From assembly GCA_026125285.1 (NCBI GenBank), contig JAHCLO010000015.1:1-64000 (forward strand): a stretch of DNA of 64,000 bases. The letters run 5' to 3'. The notes below the pieces were generated by a model that was not told the DNA's origin, did not search any database, and saw nothing but the letters and a program-made list of their open reading frames with translations. Below are positions 18,308 through 25,134 of the stretch, one piece after another. Position 1 is the first letter of the stretch; every line of letters starts with the position of its first letter. The stretch comes from Verrucomicrobiia bacterium (GTDB lineage Bacteria; Verrucomicrobiota; Verrucomicrobiia; Limisphaerales; JADLHS01). The position numbers were made by a program, and so were the translations under genes.

Positions 18308-18886
18308 GTGAACGCCACAGAACTCGCTCATAAACTCCGCGACAAGTTCGGGGAACTCGTGTCCATGCCCACCGAGTTTCGAGGTGAGAGTTCGCTCAAA
18401 CTCGCCGATGCCGAGCGGATCGTGGAAGTCTGCGAGTTTGCGAAGAAAGAGCTGGGCTTCGATTACCTGGTGGACATTTCGAGCGTGGACAATTACGGCG
18501 AAGACCCGCGCTGGACGGTGGTTTATCACCTCTACGGCATCGCCCACAAACAATACCTCCGGCTCGCCACAAACGTGAGCGAGGAGAAGTCCGAGTTGCC
18601 GACGGTCACGACGGTCTGGCGCACGGCGGATTGGCACGAGCGCGAGATTTACGACATGATGGGCGTGCGCTTTCGCGGGCATCCCGACTTGCGGCGCATC
18701 ATCATGTGGGAGGGCTACCCTTATTTCCCATTGCGAAAGGATTTCCCGCTCGCCGGCAAACCGAGCGAATTGCCGGACGTGGCGTTCTCGAAACCTGCGC
18801 CGCTCGAAGGCGGGCCGTTCGTCACCGCGCCCGGCGGCAAGGATGCGGTTGAACGCGAGCCGCGCGTGCGTACCATTGAGGATTGA
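18308..18886 (+). CDS. nuoC: NADH-quinone oxidoreductase subunit C
   Basis: The 30-kDa subunit of complex I, a peripheral-arm structural subunit that packs against NuoD near the quinone site. 192 aa, starting at GTG. The diagnostic motif is present: DWHEREIYDMMGVRFRGHPD followed by RIIMWEGYPYFPLRKDFPL. The final ~35 residues (after KPSELPD) are a loose, charged tail. NuoC and NuoD are separate genes here, unlike the NuoCD fusion of E. coli, and a retropepsin-like gene lies between them, starting 3 bp after the nuoC stop. Confidence 0.96.
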   Translation: MNATELAHKLRDKFGELVSMPTEFRGESSLKLADAERIVEVCEFAKKELGFDYLVDISSVDNYGEDPRWTVVYHLYGIAHKQYLRLATNVSEEKSELPTVTTVWRTADWHEREIYDMMGVRFRGHPDLRRIIMWEGYPYFPLRKDFPLAGKPSELPDVAFSKPAPLEGGPFVTAPGGKDAVEREPRVRTIED

Positions 18887-18889
18887 GCT

Positions 18890-19390
18890 ATGGGCACATT
18901 TAATGTCGGCTGTCTGATCAAGAACCCCGTGAACCGCGAGAAGGCGGTCGAGATTCCGCGTCTCATGGTTGACACGGGGAGCGAGGCAACTTGGATTCCG
19001 CGAAAGCTCCTGGAGCAAATCGAGGTGAAGGCGGAGAAACGGCAAACCTACCAGATGGCCAATGGTCAACATGTCTATCGCGACGTCGGCTACGCGATCA
19101 TCCGCGTGGGACAGCGCGAGACGGTGGACGAAATCGTTTTTGCTGAGAAGGGCGATTATGTCTTGCTTGGTGCGCGCGCGCTCGAAGGGCTGCTGCTTTG
19201 GGTTGATCCCAAAAACAAGAAGTTGATCGAGATCGAAGCTTCGCCAGTTGCCAAGGTCGTCGTGCCGGGAAAATTCCCTCCGGACAAGGACCAGCCGCTG
19301 GTTGCTGGATTGGTGATTCAAGGAAAGGGCGGGCCGCCGCCGGTGGCCGGCGGCCGGCGCGTTTCTTCAAATGGTCCAAAACGCAGGTGA
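18890..19390 (+). CDS. Retropepsin-like (clan AA) aspartic protease
   Basis: A 166-aa protein with the single-domain aspartic protease signature MVDTGSEATWIP (Asp-Thr-Gly at ~residues 27-29) followed by GQHVYRDVGYAIIRV and the second hallmark DYVLLGARALEGL. Such proteins act as homodimers, each monomer giving one catalytic Asp. The first ~120 residues form the fold; the C-terminus is a Pro/Gly-rich tail (GGPPPVAGG) ending in basic residues. No signal peptide, so cytosolic. It lies between nuoC and nuoD, 3 bp after nuoC and 20 bp before nuoD, so it must be co-transcribed with them. It has no known part in complex I assembly; substrate unknown. It is either operon cargo or a processing factor. 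Confidence 0.72.
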   Translation: MGTFNVGCLIKNPVNREKAVEIPRLMVDTGSEATWIPRKLLEQIEVKAEKRQTYQMANGQHVYRDVGYAIIRVGQRETVDEIVFAEKGDYVLLGARALEGLLLWVDPKNKKLIEIEASPVAKVVVPGKFPPDKDQPLVAGLVIQGKGGPPPVAGGRRVSSNGPKRR

Positions 19391-19410
19391 TAAAACGCGA
19401 GTGATTCTTC

Positions 19411-20697
19411 ATGCCTGAAGTCCAAGAAATCACGATTCGTGACACCGCTGCGCAGGCGCGGACGGCGGCGCAATCTGCTCCCGCCGAGGATTTGCAGGAC
19501 ATGCAGGGCGAAAAGATGGTCCTCAACATGGGGCCGTCGCATCCGTCCACGCACGGGGTGCTCCGCATCATTCTCGAACTCGACGGCGAGATCATCACCA
19601 AGGCGATTCCGGATGTCGGCTATCTGCATCGCGGCGACGAAAAGATCGCCGAGAACATGACCTACACCCAGTTCATCCCTTACACGGATCGGCTGGATTA
19701 CCTCGCGCCCCTGGCGAACAACGTCGCCTACGCTCTCGCGGTGGAAAAACTCCTCGGCATTCACGACAAGCTTCCGCCGCGCTGCCAATACCTCCGCGTG
19801 ATTTGCTGCGAACTGGCGCGCATTTCGTCGCACCTGCTTGGCGTTGGCTGCTTCGCAATGGACGTGGGCGCGATGACGGTGTTCCTGCTCACGTTCACGG
19901 AACGCGAAAAGATTTACAATCTGGCGGAAGCGCTGAGTGGTGCGCGGTTCACGACGAGTTATACGCGCATCGGCGGCGTTTCGCGCGACACACCGCCCGG
20001 TTGGTGCGCGGCGGTGCGTAAGTTCATCAACGAAGTGGTCGTCAACATTGACGAAGTCGAGACGCTGCTCACGCGCAACAAGATCTGGGTGGACCGCACT
20101 AAGGACGTCGGCGTCATTTCCAAGACTGACGCAATTGACTTCGGACTCAGCGGTCCGAATCTCCGTGGCAGTGGCGTGAATTACGATTTGCGCAAGGATC
20201 AGCCGTATCTTTGCTACAAGGATTTGCAATTCGACGTGCCGCTCGGCGAGGTCGGCGATTGCTATGATCGCTATCTCGTCCGCATGGAAGAGATGCGCCA
20301 GAGCGTGCGCCTCATCCATCAGTGCCTCGACAAGATTCCCGGCGGCTTCGACAACACGTCGAAACAACCCGTCAATGTGGCCGATGGCAAAATCGTGTTG
20401 CCGTCGAAGCACAAGGTTTTGTCGAGCATGGAGGAATTGATTCATCAATTCATGCTTGTGACACAGGGCGTGAATTGTCCGCCCGGCGAAGTTTATTTCG
20501 GGCACGAAAATCCGAAGGGCGAACTCGGCTTTTACATCAACAGCCGCGGCGGCGGCACGCCGTATCGGATGAAGATCCGCAGCCCCAGCTTTGTGAACCT
20601 GAGCATCCTGTCGCATCTGTTGCCCGGCCATCTGATGAGCGACGTGGTTTCGATCCTGGGCTCGTTTGACTTTGTCATGGGAGAATGTGACCGATGA
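19411..20697 (+). CDS. nuoD: NADH-quinone oxidoreductase subunit D
   Basis: The 49-kDa subunit of complex I, related to the large subunit of [NiFe] hydrogenases and forming much of the quinone-binding cavity with NuoB. 428 aa, normal for the family. Motifs: MGPSHPSTHGVLR (~residues 41-53), GYLHRGDEKIAE, YTQFIPYTDRLDYLAP, ELARISSHLLGVG and, at the end, LGSFDFVMGECDR. The first ~30 residues are a variable leader. Its stop overlaps the start of the next small ORF by 4 bp (ATGA), coupling it to the nucleotidyltransferase cassette. Confidence 0.97.
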   Translation: MPEVQEITIRDTAAQARTAAQSAPAEDLQDMQGEKMVLNMGPSHPSTHGVLRIILELDGEIITKAIPDVGYLHRGDEKIAENMTYTQFIPYTDRLDYLAPLANNVAYALAVEKLLGIHDKLPPRCQYLRVICCELARISSHLLGVGCFAMDVGAMTVFLLTFTEREKIYNLAEALSGARFTTSYTRIGGVSRDTPPGWCAAVRKFINEVVVNIDEVETLLTRNKIWVDRTKDVGVISKTDAIDFGLSGPNLRGSGVNYDLRKDQPYLCYKDLQFDVPLGEVGDCYDRYLVRMEEMRQSVRLIHQCLDKIPGGFDNTSKQPVNVADGKIVLPSKHKVLSSMEELIHQFMLVTQGVNCPPGEVYFGHENPKGELGFYINSRGGGTPYRMKIRSPSFVNLSILSHLLPGHLMSDVVSILGSFDFVMGECDR

Positions 20698-20936
20698 AGA
20701 CCGTCGCTGAAATGACAGCCGAAGAGAAAGCGCGGGCAAAGCAGTGCATTGATGCGTGGCGGCGCGCTGGCCCGGAGTTGGAACGGATGCGTCGTGAAGA
20801 AATCCGGCACGCAGACACGGCGCGTTCCATACCCGCGTTCGACGGGTTGTTTGAAGGTGCGGTTCGCGATTTTCCGCCGAAGCCGACTTCAGGGTTAGTG
20901 GAGCAGCAACGCTGTTTCCGACGGACCAAGAAATGA
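20694..20936 (+). CDS. Small protein preceding nucleotidyltransferase (possible antitoxin)
   Basis: An 80-aa charged protein, largely helical by eye (MTAEEKARAKQCIDAWRRAG), with no recognisable motif. It overlaps nuoD by 4 bp at its start and the following nucleotidyltransferase gene by 4 bp at its end, so it is translationally coupled on both sides. Small partners placed just upstream of AbiEii-like nucleotidyltransferases often act as the antitoxin or specificity partner; that role is inferred only from position and size. No DNA-binding motif is evident. No other function can be suggested. Confidence 0.6.
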   Translation: MKTVAEMTAEEKARAKQCIDAWRRAGPELERMRREEIRHADTARSIPAFDGLFEGAVRDFPPKPTSGLVEQQRCFRRTKK

Positions 20937-21505
20937 CACGGCTCGTCAAACTAGCGGCGGAACTGCAATCGTTCCTCGACTCGAATTCGTGGAAGAATTG
21001 TTTGATCGGCGGACTGGTTTTGCAGCGCTGGGGCGAGCCGCGATTGACGAAAGACGTGGACATGACGGTGTTGACGGGCTTTGGCCGAGAGGAAGCGCTC
21101 GTGGATTTGTTGCTCTCTCGTTACGCGGGACGGCGCGAAGACACCCGCGAGTTCGCTCTGCTGAACCGGGTGCTCTTGATAAAGTCGGACGACGGGATCG
21201 GGATTGATGTTGCTCTGGGCGCATTGGAATTTGAAGAGCGCGTCATGCAGCGGGCAAGCGACTTTAATTTTTTGCCCGACTGTCGGCTGCGGACGTGTTC
21301 CGCCGAAGATTTTGTGGTGATGAAAGCCTTTGCCAATCGAGACCAGGACTGGGTGGACGTTGAATCGGTTTTGATCCGGCAAGGCGAACGTTTGAAGTGG
21401 AAACAGATTGTGGACGAATTGAAACCATTGGCTGAATTGAAAGAATCACCAGACATCGTGACGCACCTTGAGCAGGTGCGGCGCAAGGTTGAGAAATTGA
21501 AATGA
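20933..21505 (+). CDS. AbiEii/AbiGii-like nucleotidyltransferase
   Basis: A 190-aa protein with the minimal nucleotidyltransferase core: IGGLVLQRWGEPRLTKDVDM (residues ~23-42) carries the Gly-Gly, the Arg and the Asp-x-Asp pair of the polymerase-beta superfamily, and GIGIDVALGALEFE supplies the third acidic residue. This matches the AbiEii/MenT-like group, many of which are toxins of type IV-like toxin-antitoxin or phage-abortive systems; others are metabolic, so toxicity is not proven. It overlaps the upstream 80-aa ORF and the downstream nuoE by 4 bp each, a seamless cassette between nuoD and nuoE. Confidence 0.75.
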   Translation: MTRLVKLAAELQSFLDSNSWKNCLIGGLVLQRWGEPRLTKDVDMTVLTGFGREEALVDLLLSRYAGRREDTREFALLNRVLLIKSDDGIGIDVALGALEFEERVMQRASDFNFLPDCRLRTCSAEDFVVMKAFANRDQDWVDVESVLIRQGERLKWKQIVDELKPLAELKESPDIVTHLEQVRRKVEKLK

Positions 21506-22038
21506 ACGCCGTTTCGCCCACAACTCCAATCTTGAATCCGCTGCAATCGCAGAGCGGGTTCGCCATTTCGTCGGCGCTGGAAGCCGAGATTGACGAGCTG
21601 ATCACGCATTATCCCGTGAAGCGCAGCGCGTCGCTCATGTTGCTGCACGCCATTCAGGAGCATTTCGGCTGGATTTCGCAGGAGGCCGTCGAGTGGACAG
21701 CGAAGAAGCTCGGGCTGCAACCGATCAACGTTTACGAACTGGTCACGTTTTACCCGATGTTCCGCCAGCAACCGGTCGGGAAATATCAGATCAAAGTCTG
21801 CCGCACGTTGAGTTGCGCGCTGGGTGGCTCGTATGCTTTGCACAAACATTTTTGCGAGAATCTCGGACTCGATGCGCACAAGCATGGCGTTCAGACAACG
21901 AAGGACGGCAAGTTCTCGGTGGAATTCGTCGAGTGCCTCGCCAGTTGCGGCACCGCGCCGGTGATGATGTGCAACGAGGATTTTTTCGAAGGCGTCAGCC
22001 ATGCCAAGGCGGATGAGATTGTGGCGCAATGCAAATGA
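21502..22038 (+). CDS. nuoE: NADH-quinone oxidoreductase subunit E
   Basis: The 24-kDa subunit with a thioredoxin-like fold and one [2Fe-2S] cluster (N1a), sitting next to NuoF in the NADH-oxidising module. 178 aa. Cluster ligands are Cys100 and Cys105 (KVCRTLSC) and Cys145 and Cys149 (VECLASCG). Further signatures are LMLLHAIQEHFGWIS and NVYELVTFYPMF. The start ATG overlaps the stop of the nucleotidyltransferase gene by 4 bp, and its own stop overlaps a PIN-domain gene. In most genomes nuoE directly abuts nuoF; here ~1.1 kb of cargo, including an antisense tRNA, separates them. Confidence 0.97.
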   Translation: MNAVSPTTPILNPLQSQSGFAISSALEAEIDELITHYPVKRSASLMLLHAIQEHFGWISQEAVEWTAKKLGLQPINVYELVTFYPMFRQQPVGKYQIKVCRTLSCALGGSYALHKHFCENLGLDAHKHGVQTTKDGKFSVEFVECLASCGTAPVMMCNEDFFEGVSHAKADEIVAQCK

Positions 22039-22511
22039 AGAAGCCGGGCCTTTATCTCGAAACCTCGATTGTGAGTTATCTCACGGCGAGGCCGGCGAAA
22101 GACTTGAACACAGCGGCACATCAGCAAATCACGGCGGAATGGTGGGACACGAAGCGTAAGAACTTCGAGATTTATATTTCCAAAGTCGTGATGAAAGAAG
22201 CGGCGGCCGGCGACGCGGAAGTTGCGCAACGCCGCCTGAAGATGTTGAAACGGCTGCCGATGCTGCCAATCAAGCGCGAAGTCGTTTCACTGGCGCGAGA
22301 TTTTGGAAGACTTGGCTGTGTTCCGCCGAAGGCTGCGGACGACGCGATGCACATTGCGCTGACGGCTGTGCATGGGGTGCATTTTCTGCTGACTTGGAAC
22401 TGCACACACATCAACAACGTAGCGACGATTGATGAGATTCGAGAAGTTTGCGAGAATCACGGTTACGCATGTCCGGTGATTTGCACGCCAGACGAGTTGA
22501 TTCGAATTTGA
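22035..22511 (+). CDS. PIN-domain protein, VapC-like toxin
   Basis: A 158-aa PIN-domain ribonuclease-like protein. Family features: the N-terminal strand GLYLETSIVSYL (Glu in place of the usual first Asp), the conserved acidic segment PPKAADDAMHIALTAVHG, and LLTWNCTHINN near the C-terminus. PIN toxins cleave RNA, usually tRNA or mRNA. The ATG used gives a 4-bp overlap with nuoE, matching other cargo junctions; an ATG 6 bp earlier (22029) is also possible. The next gene, 3 bp downstream, encodes a 71-aa basic protein that may be its antitoxin. A tRNA gene lies ~250 bp downstream on the opposite strand, an intriguing neighbour given known VapC targets. Confidence 0.78.
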   Translation: MKKPGLYLETSIVSYLTARPAKDLNTAAHQQITAEWWDTKRKNFEIYISKVVMKEAAAGDAEVAQRRLKMLKRLPMLPIKREVVSLARDFGRLGCVPPKAADDAMHIALTAVHGVHFLLTWNCTHINNVATIDEIREVCENHGYACPVICTPDELIRI

Positions 22512-22514
22512 GTT

Positions 22515-22730
22515 ATGAAAGATCCAATCATTGCAGAGCTTCGAAAGATACGCGATGCGCACGCGGCGAAATTCAACTACGACTTTGAAGCCATTGCCGC
22601 GGACTGGATGAAACAGGAGGCGGCGGCGCGGCGCGCTGGCCAGAAGTTCGTTGATTTGTCCGCCAAGCGGAAGACGCACGCTCGGCGTCGCTCGAACACG
22701 GTGAAGGTCGCCAAAGGACGCAAATCGTGA
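22515..22730 (+). CDS. Small basic protein, putative partner of the PIN toxin
   Basis: A 71-aa protein with an N-terminal helical stretch (IIAELRKIRDAHAAKFNYDF), typical of small proteins next to this PIN subtype, and a strongly basic tail (KRKTHARRRSNTVKV). It starts 3 bp after the PIN gene. The order toxin-then-partner is the reverse of classical vapBC. Antitoxin function is inferred from position. No DNA-binding fold can be named; the basic tail could bind nucleic acid. Confidence 0.6.
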   Translation: MKDPIIAELRKIRDAHAAKFNYDFEAIAADWMKQEAAARRAGQKFVDLSAKRKTHARRRSNTVKVAKGRKS

Positions 22731-22759
22731 AGCTTGAATCTGAAATGGTAAGCGGAAGT

Positions 22760-22833
22760 TGGCTGCCCGACATGGATTTGAACCATGACAAACAGATCCA
22801 GAGTCTGCTGTGCTACCGTTACACCATCGGGCA
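22760..22833 (-). tRNA. tRNA-Gln (anticodon CUG)
   Basis: Read on the minus strand the 74-nt sequence folds as a tRNA: acceptor stem TGCCCGA pairing with TCGGGCA, a D arm containing GTGTAACGGTAGCAC, an anticodon stem GCAGA/TCTGT with loop CTCTGGA (anticodon CTG), a T arm around ATGGTTCAAATCCAT, discriminator G and an encoded CCA. It is antisense to the nuo operon, between the PIN cassette and nuoF, so nuo read-through transcription crosses it in reverse. No second tRNA is adjacent. I did not find an obvious terminator after it. Confidence 0.93.
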
Positions 22834-22918
22834 GGCCGGAGCGTGTGATAGGCTAGTCGCTTTGCCCCGCCAGTCAAGCCGCCATACCGAAATGGCGAAC
22901 GAATTGAATGGTGCTCAC

Positions 22919-23120
22919 GCTCGCCCTCACCCCAGCCCTCTCCCCCGGGGAGAGGGGGAAGCAAAGCGCGGTTCACGCAAGATTGGTAGCCGCATTTTCA
23001 GTCGCCGCGTTTCAAGCATTCGCACCAAAGGTCTCACGCCAACCTGCGACGTTCGCATGACCAAGAACCGGCGAATGATTCTCCCTCTCCTGGGGGAGAG
23101 GGCTGGGGTGAGGGCGGTCG
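22919..23120. repeat. Repeat family B, copy 1 (inverted CTCTCCC-rich ends)
   Basis: About 200 bp bounded by inverted repeats: left GCCCTCACCCCAGCCCTCTC, right the complementary-type GAGAGGGCTGGGGTGAGGGC. Each end can itself fold (CTCTCCCCCGGGGAGAG). The interior includes GGCGAATGATTCTCC. The same element recurs in opposite orientation at 33407-33567 and in fragments inside nuoM. It fills most of the 332-bp gap between the tRNA and nuoF, where no gene is seen. Confidence 0.8.
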
Positions 23121-23165
23121 TTCCCACAAACTTTTCACGCCTCACGCATCACGCATCACCCTAAC

Positions 23166-24590
23166 ATGCCTTCCGAATACCGTCTCATCCTCAAATACGC
23201 CGATCACCCGGGTTACACACCGGACATTGAGTGCTATTTGAAGCACGGCGGCTACGAGGTGCTCAAGAAGGCGCTCGCGCTCCGGCCGCTGGAGCTTCCA
23301 GACGGCAAGAAGAAATCGCCGCAGGAGCAGCTTCGCGACGAGGTGATGAAGTCCGGCCTGCGCGGTCGCGGTGGCGCGGGTTTTTCGTGCGGACTCAAGT
23401 GGAGCTTCGTGGATCGCCGCAGCGGCAAGCCGATTTATCTCATCTGCAACGCCGACGAATCCGAGCCGGGCACGTTTAAGGATCGCCAGATCATCCACAA
23501 AGACCCGCATCAGCTCATCGAGGGCATGATCCTTTCGTGTTTCGCGAACGACGTGAAGCTCGCCTACATCTACATCCGCGGCGAAATGCCGCAGGGCGCA
23601 AAGTTGCTTAACGCGGCGTTGAAGGAAGCGCGTGCGAAGAACTTCCTCGGCAAGAACATTCTCGGGAGTGGCTACGACCTGGAGATTCATGTTCATCGCG
23701 GCGCGGGTGCATACATCTGCGGCGAGGAAACCGGCCTGATCGAATCGCTCGAAGGCAAGCGGCCTTATCCGCGCATCAAGCCCCCGTATTTCCCGGCGGT
23801 GCTCGGGCTTTACCTGTGCCCGACCATCGTCAACAACGTCGAGACGCTGTGCAACGTGAAGCACATCGTCGCGATGGGCGGCGCGGAATTTGCAAAACTC
23901 GGCACGCCCAACAACACCGGCACGCGCATCGTGAGCTTGAGCGGCCACGTCAAGCGGCCCGGTTATTACGAAATCGAAGTCGGCAAGGCGACCATTGGCC
24001 AGCTCATCAACGATCCTGCGTTCGGCGGCGGACTGCACGATGGCCGCAAACTCAAGGCCGTCATTCCCGGCGGTTCATCGGCGAAAGTCTTGAAGGCCGG
24101 CGAGAAGTTCAAATTGAAGCGCAAGGTGGATGGCAAAGACGTCGAGCAGGAAGTGGACATGCTCGACTTGCCCTACGATTTCGATTCGCTGCTGCAGGCC
24201 GGCACGATGTCCGGTTCGAGCGCCATCATCGTGATGGACGACAGTGTGGACATCGTGGAAGCGCTGGCGAATCTCAGCGAATTTTACGCGCACGAGAGCT
24301 GCGGCCAATGCACGCCCTGCCGCGAAGGCTCGCTCTGGATGAGCAAGACCTTGCATCGCCTCACGCACGGTCACGGTCGCAAGGGCGACGCCGATTATCT
24401 CGAAAAGATTGCGAACAACATTCCCGGCGGTCGCACCATCTGCGCTTTCGGTGAAGCCTGCTCGTGGCCGGTGCAAAGTTTCGTCGCCAAGTTCCGCGAG
24501 GATTTCGTCGCGAAAGGCGCCGCGGATGAAGAGCGCAACAAGCATGCTGCTCCCGCGAAGGAAAAGAATTTAGCCGCAGCCGCACACTGA
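23166..24590 (+). CDS. nuoF: NADH-quinone oxidoreductase subunit F
   Basis: The 51-kDa NADH-oxidising subunit, with FMN and [4Fe-4S] cluster N3. 474 aa. FMN/NADH-binding motifs are GLRGRGGAGFSCGLKWSF (65-82), LICNADESEPGTFKDR (92-107) and GAGAYICGEETGLIESLEG (179-197). Cluster N3 ligands are Cys379, Cys382 and Cys385 in ESCGQCTPCREG plus Cys426. The C-terminal ~30 residues are a charged, Ala/Lys-rich tail. It starts 45 bp after repeat B copy 1 and is followed after 13 bp by an addiction-module antitoxin gene, so a toxin-antitoxin pair separates nuoF from nuoG. Confidence 0.97.
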   Translation: MPSEYRLILKYADHPGYTPDIECYLKHGGYEVLKKALALRPLELPDGKKKSPQEQLRDEVMKSGLRGRGGAGFSCGLKWSFVDRRSGKPIYLICNADESEPGTFKDRQIIHKDPHQLIEGMILSCFANDVKLAYIYIRGEMPQGAKLLNAALKEARAKNFLGKNILGSGYDLEIHVHRGAGAYICGEETGLIESLEGKRPYPRIKPPYFPAVLGLYLCPTIVNNVETLCNVKHIVAMGGAEFAKLGTPNNTGTRIVSLSGHVKRPGYYEIEVGKATIGQLINDPAFGGGLHDGRKLKAVIPGGSSAKVLKAGEKFKLKRKVDGKDVEQEVDMLDLPYDFDSLLQAGTMSGSSAIIVMDDSVDIVEALANLSEFYAHESCGQCTPCREGSLWMSKTLHRLTHGHGRKGDADYLEKIANNIPGGRTICAFGEACSWPVQSFVAKFREDFVAKGAADEERNKHAAPAKEKNLAAAAH

Positions 24591-24603
24591 GAAAGGAATC
24601 GCC

Positions 24604-24837
24604 ATGAGTGCCATGACTGAATCAGTTTTTATCGAAGCGCTTTCGTTGCCGACGAAAGAGCGCGCGGTGCTGGTGGAGAAATTGTTGCTCAGCCTCGAAC
24701 CCGAGGAAGGCTCTCCGGAAATCGAGGCCGCGTGGAAGCGCGAAGCGTTGGATCGGTGCGCCGCGTATGACGCGGGCAAGTTGACTGAGCGCGAAGCAGC
24801 GGATGTTTTGAATGATGCGTATCGGAAAGTAAAATGA
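24604..24837 (+). CDS. Addiction-module antitoxin component
   Basis: A 77-aa protein of the putative addiction-module component family: SLPTKERAVLVEKLLLSLEP, with the following EIEAAWKREALDRCAAYDAG, is the family hallmark. It would neutralise the ParE/RelE-like toxin encoded by the next gene, which it overlaps by 4 bp (ATGA). It sits 13 bp after nuoF. An internal ATG three codons later is an alternative start. The family call is confident; activity is not shown. Confidence 0.88.
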   Translation: MSAMTESVFIEALSLPTKERAVLVEKLLLSLEPEEGSPEIEAAWKREALDRCAAYDAGKLTEREAADVLNDAYRKVK

Positions 24838-25130
24838 AACGGCTGACCTATCTCAGCATTGCCGAGATTGAGTTGGCTGAGGCCGCAAGTTTTTATGATG
24901 AAAGACAGCCAGGTTTGGGAAGATTGTTTCTCGACGCCGTTCGGGAAGCTGGCGAACGTATTTGCCAGCATCCGGAATGGTGGCCTGGCTTTGAAGGACC
25001 GGTTCGCGGCTGTCGCGTTGCGCCGTTTCCGTATCGGTTGCTATACCGAGAATTTCCCGATCGCATCCAGATTATTTCCGTTTTTCACCTCAGCCGCCAT
25101 CCGCAGCGCTGGAGGGATCGCCTGAGCTAA
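24834..25130 (+). CDS. ParE/RelE-family toxin
   Basis: A 98-aa plasmid-stabilisation/ParE-RelE superfamily toxin. Family pattern: EIELAEAASFYDERQPGLG at the N-terminus, GCRVAPFPYRLLYREFPD in the central strands, and IISVFHLSRHPQRWRDRL at the C-terminus. ParE members poison gyrase and RelE members cleave mRNA; which applies cannot be told. It overlaps its antitoxin gene by 4 bp and ends 4 bp before nuoG, so expression depends on the nuo transcript. Confidence 0.9.
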   Translation: MKRLTYLSIAEIELAEAASFYDERQPGLGRLFLDAVREAGERICQHPEWWPGFEGPVRGCRVAPFPYRLLYREFPDRIQIISVFHLSRHPQRWRDRLS

Positions 25131-25134
25131 GCCA

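Noticed and set aside
19318..21063. 581-aa open frame on the minus strand
   Set aside because: Antisense to nuoD and its neighbours; the plus-strand products are unmistakable.
22727..23164. 145-aa plus-strand frame after the PIN partner gene
   Set aside because: Its first part is the complement of tRNA-Gln and the rest reads through repeat family B; the residues have no protein-like pattern.
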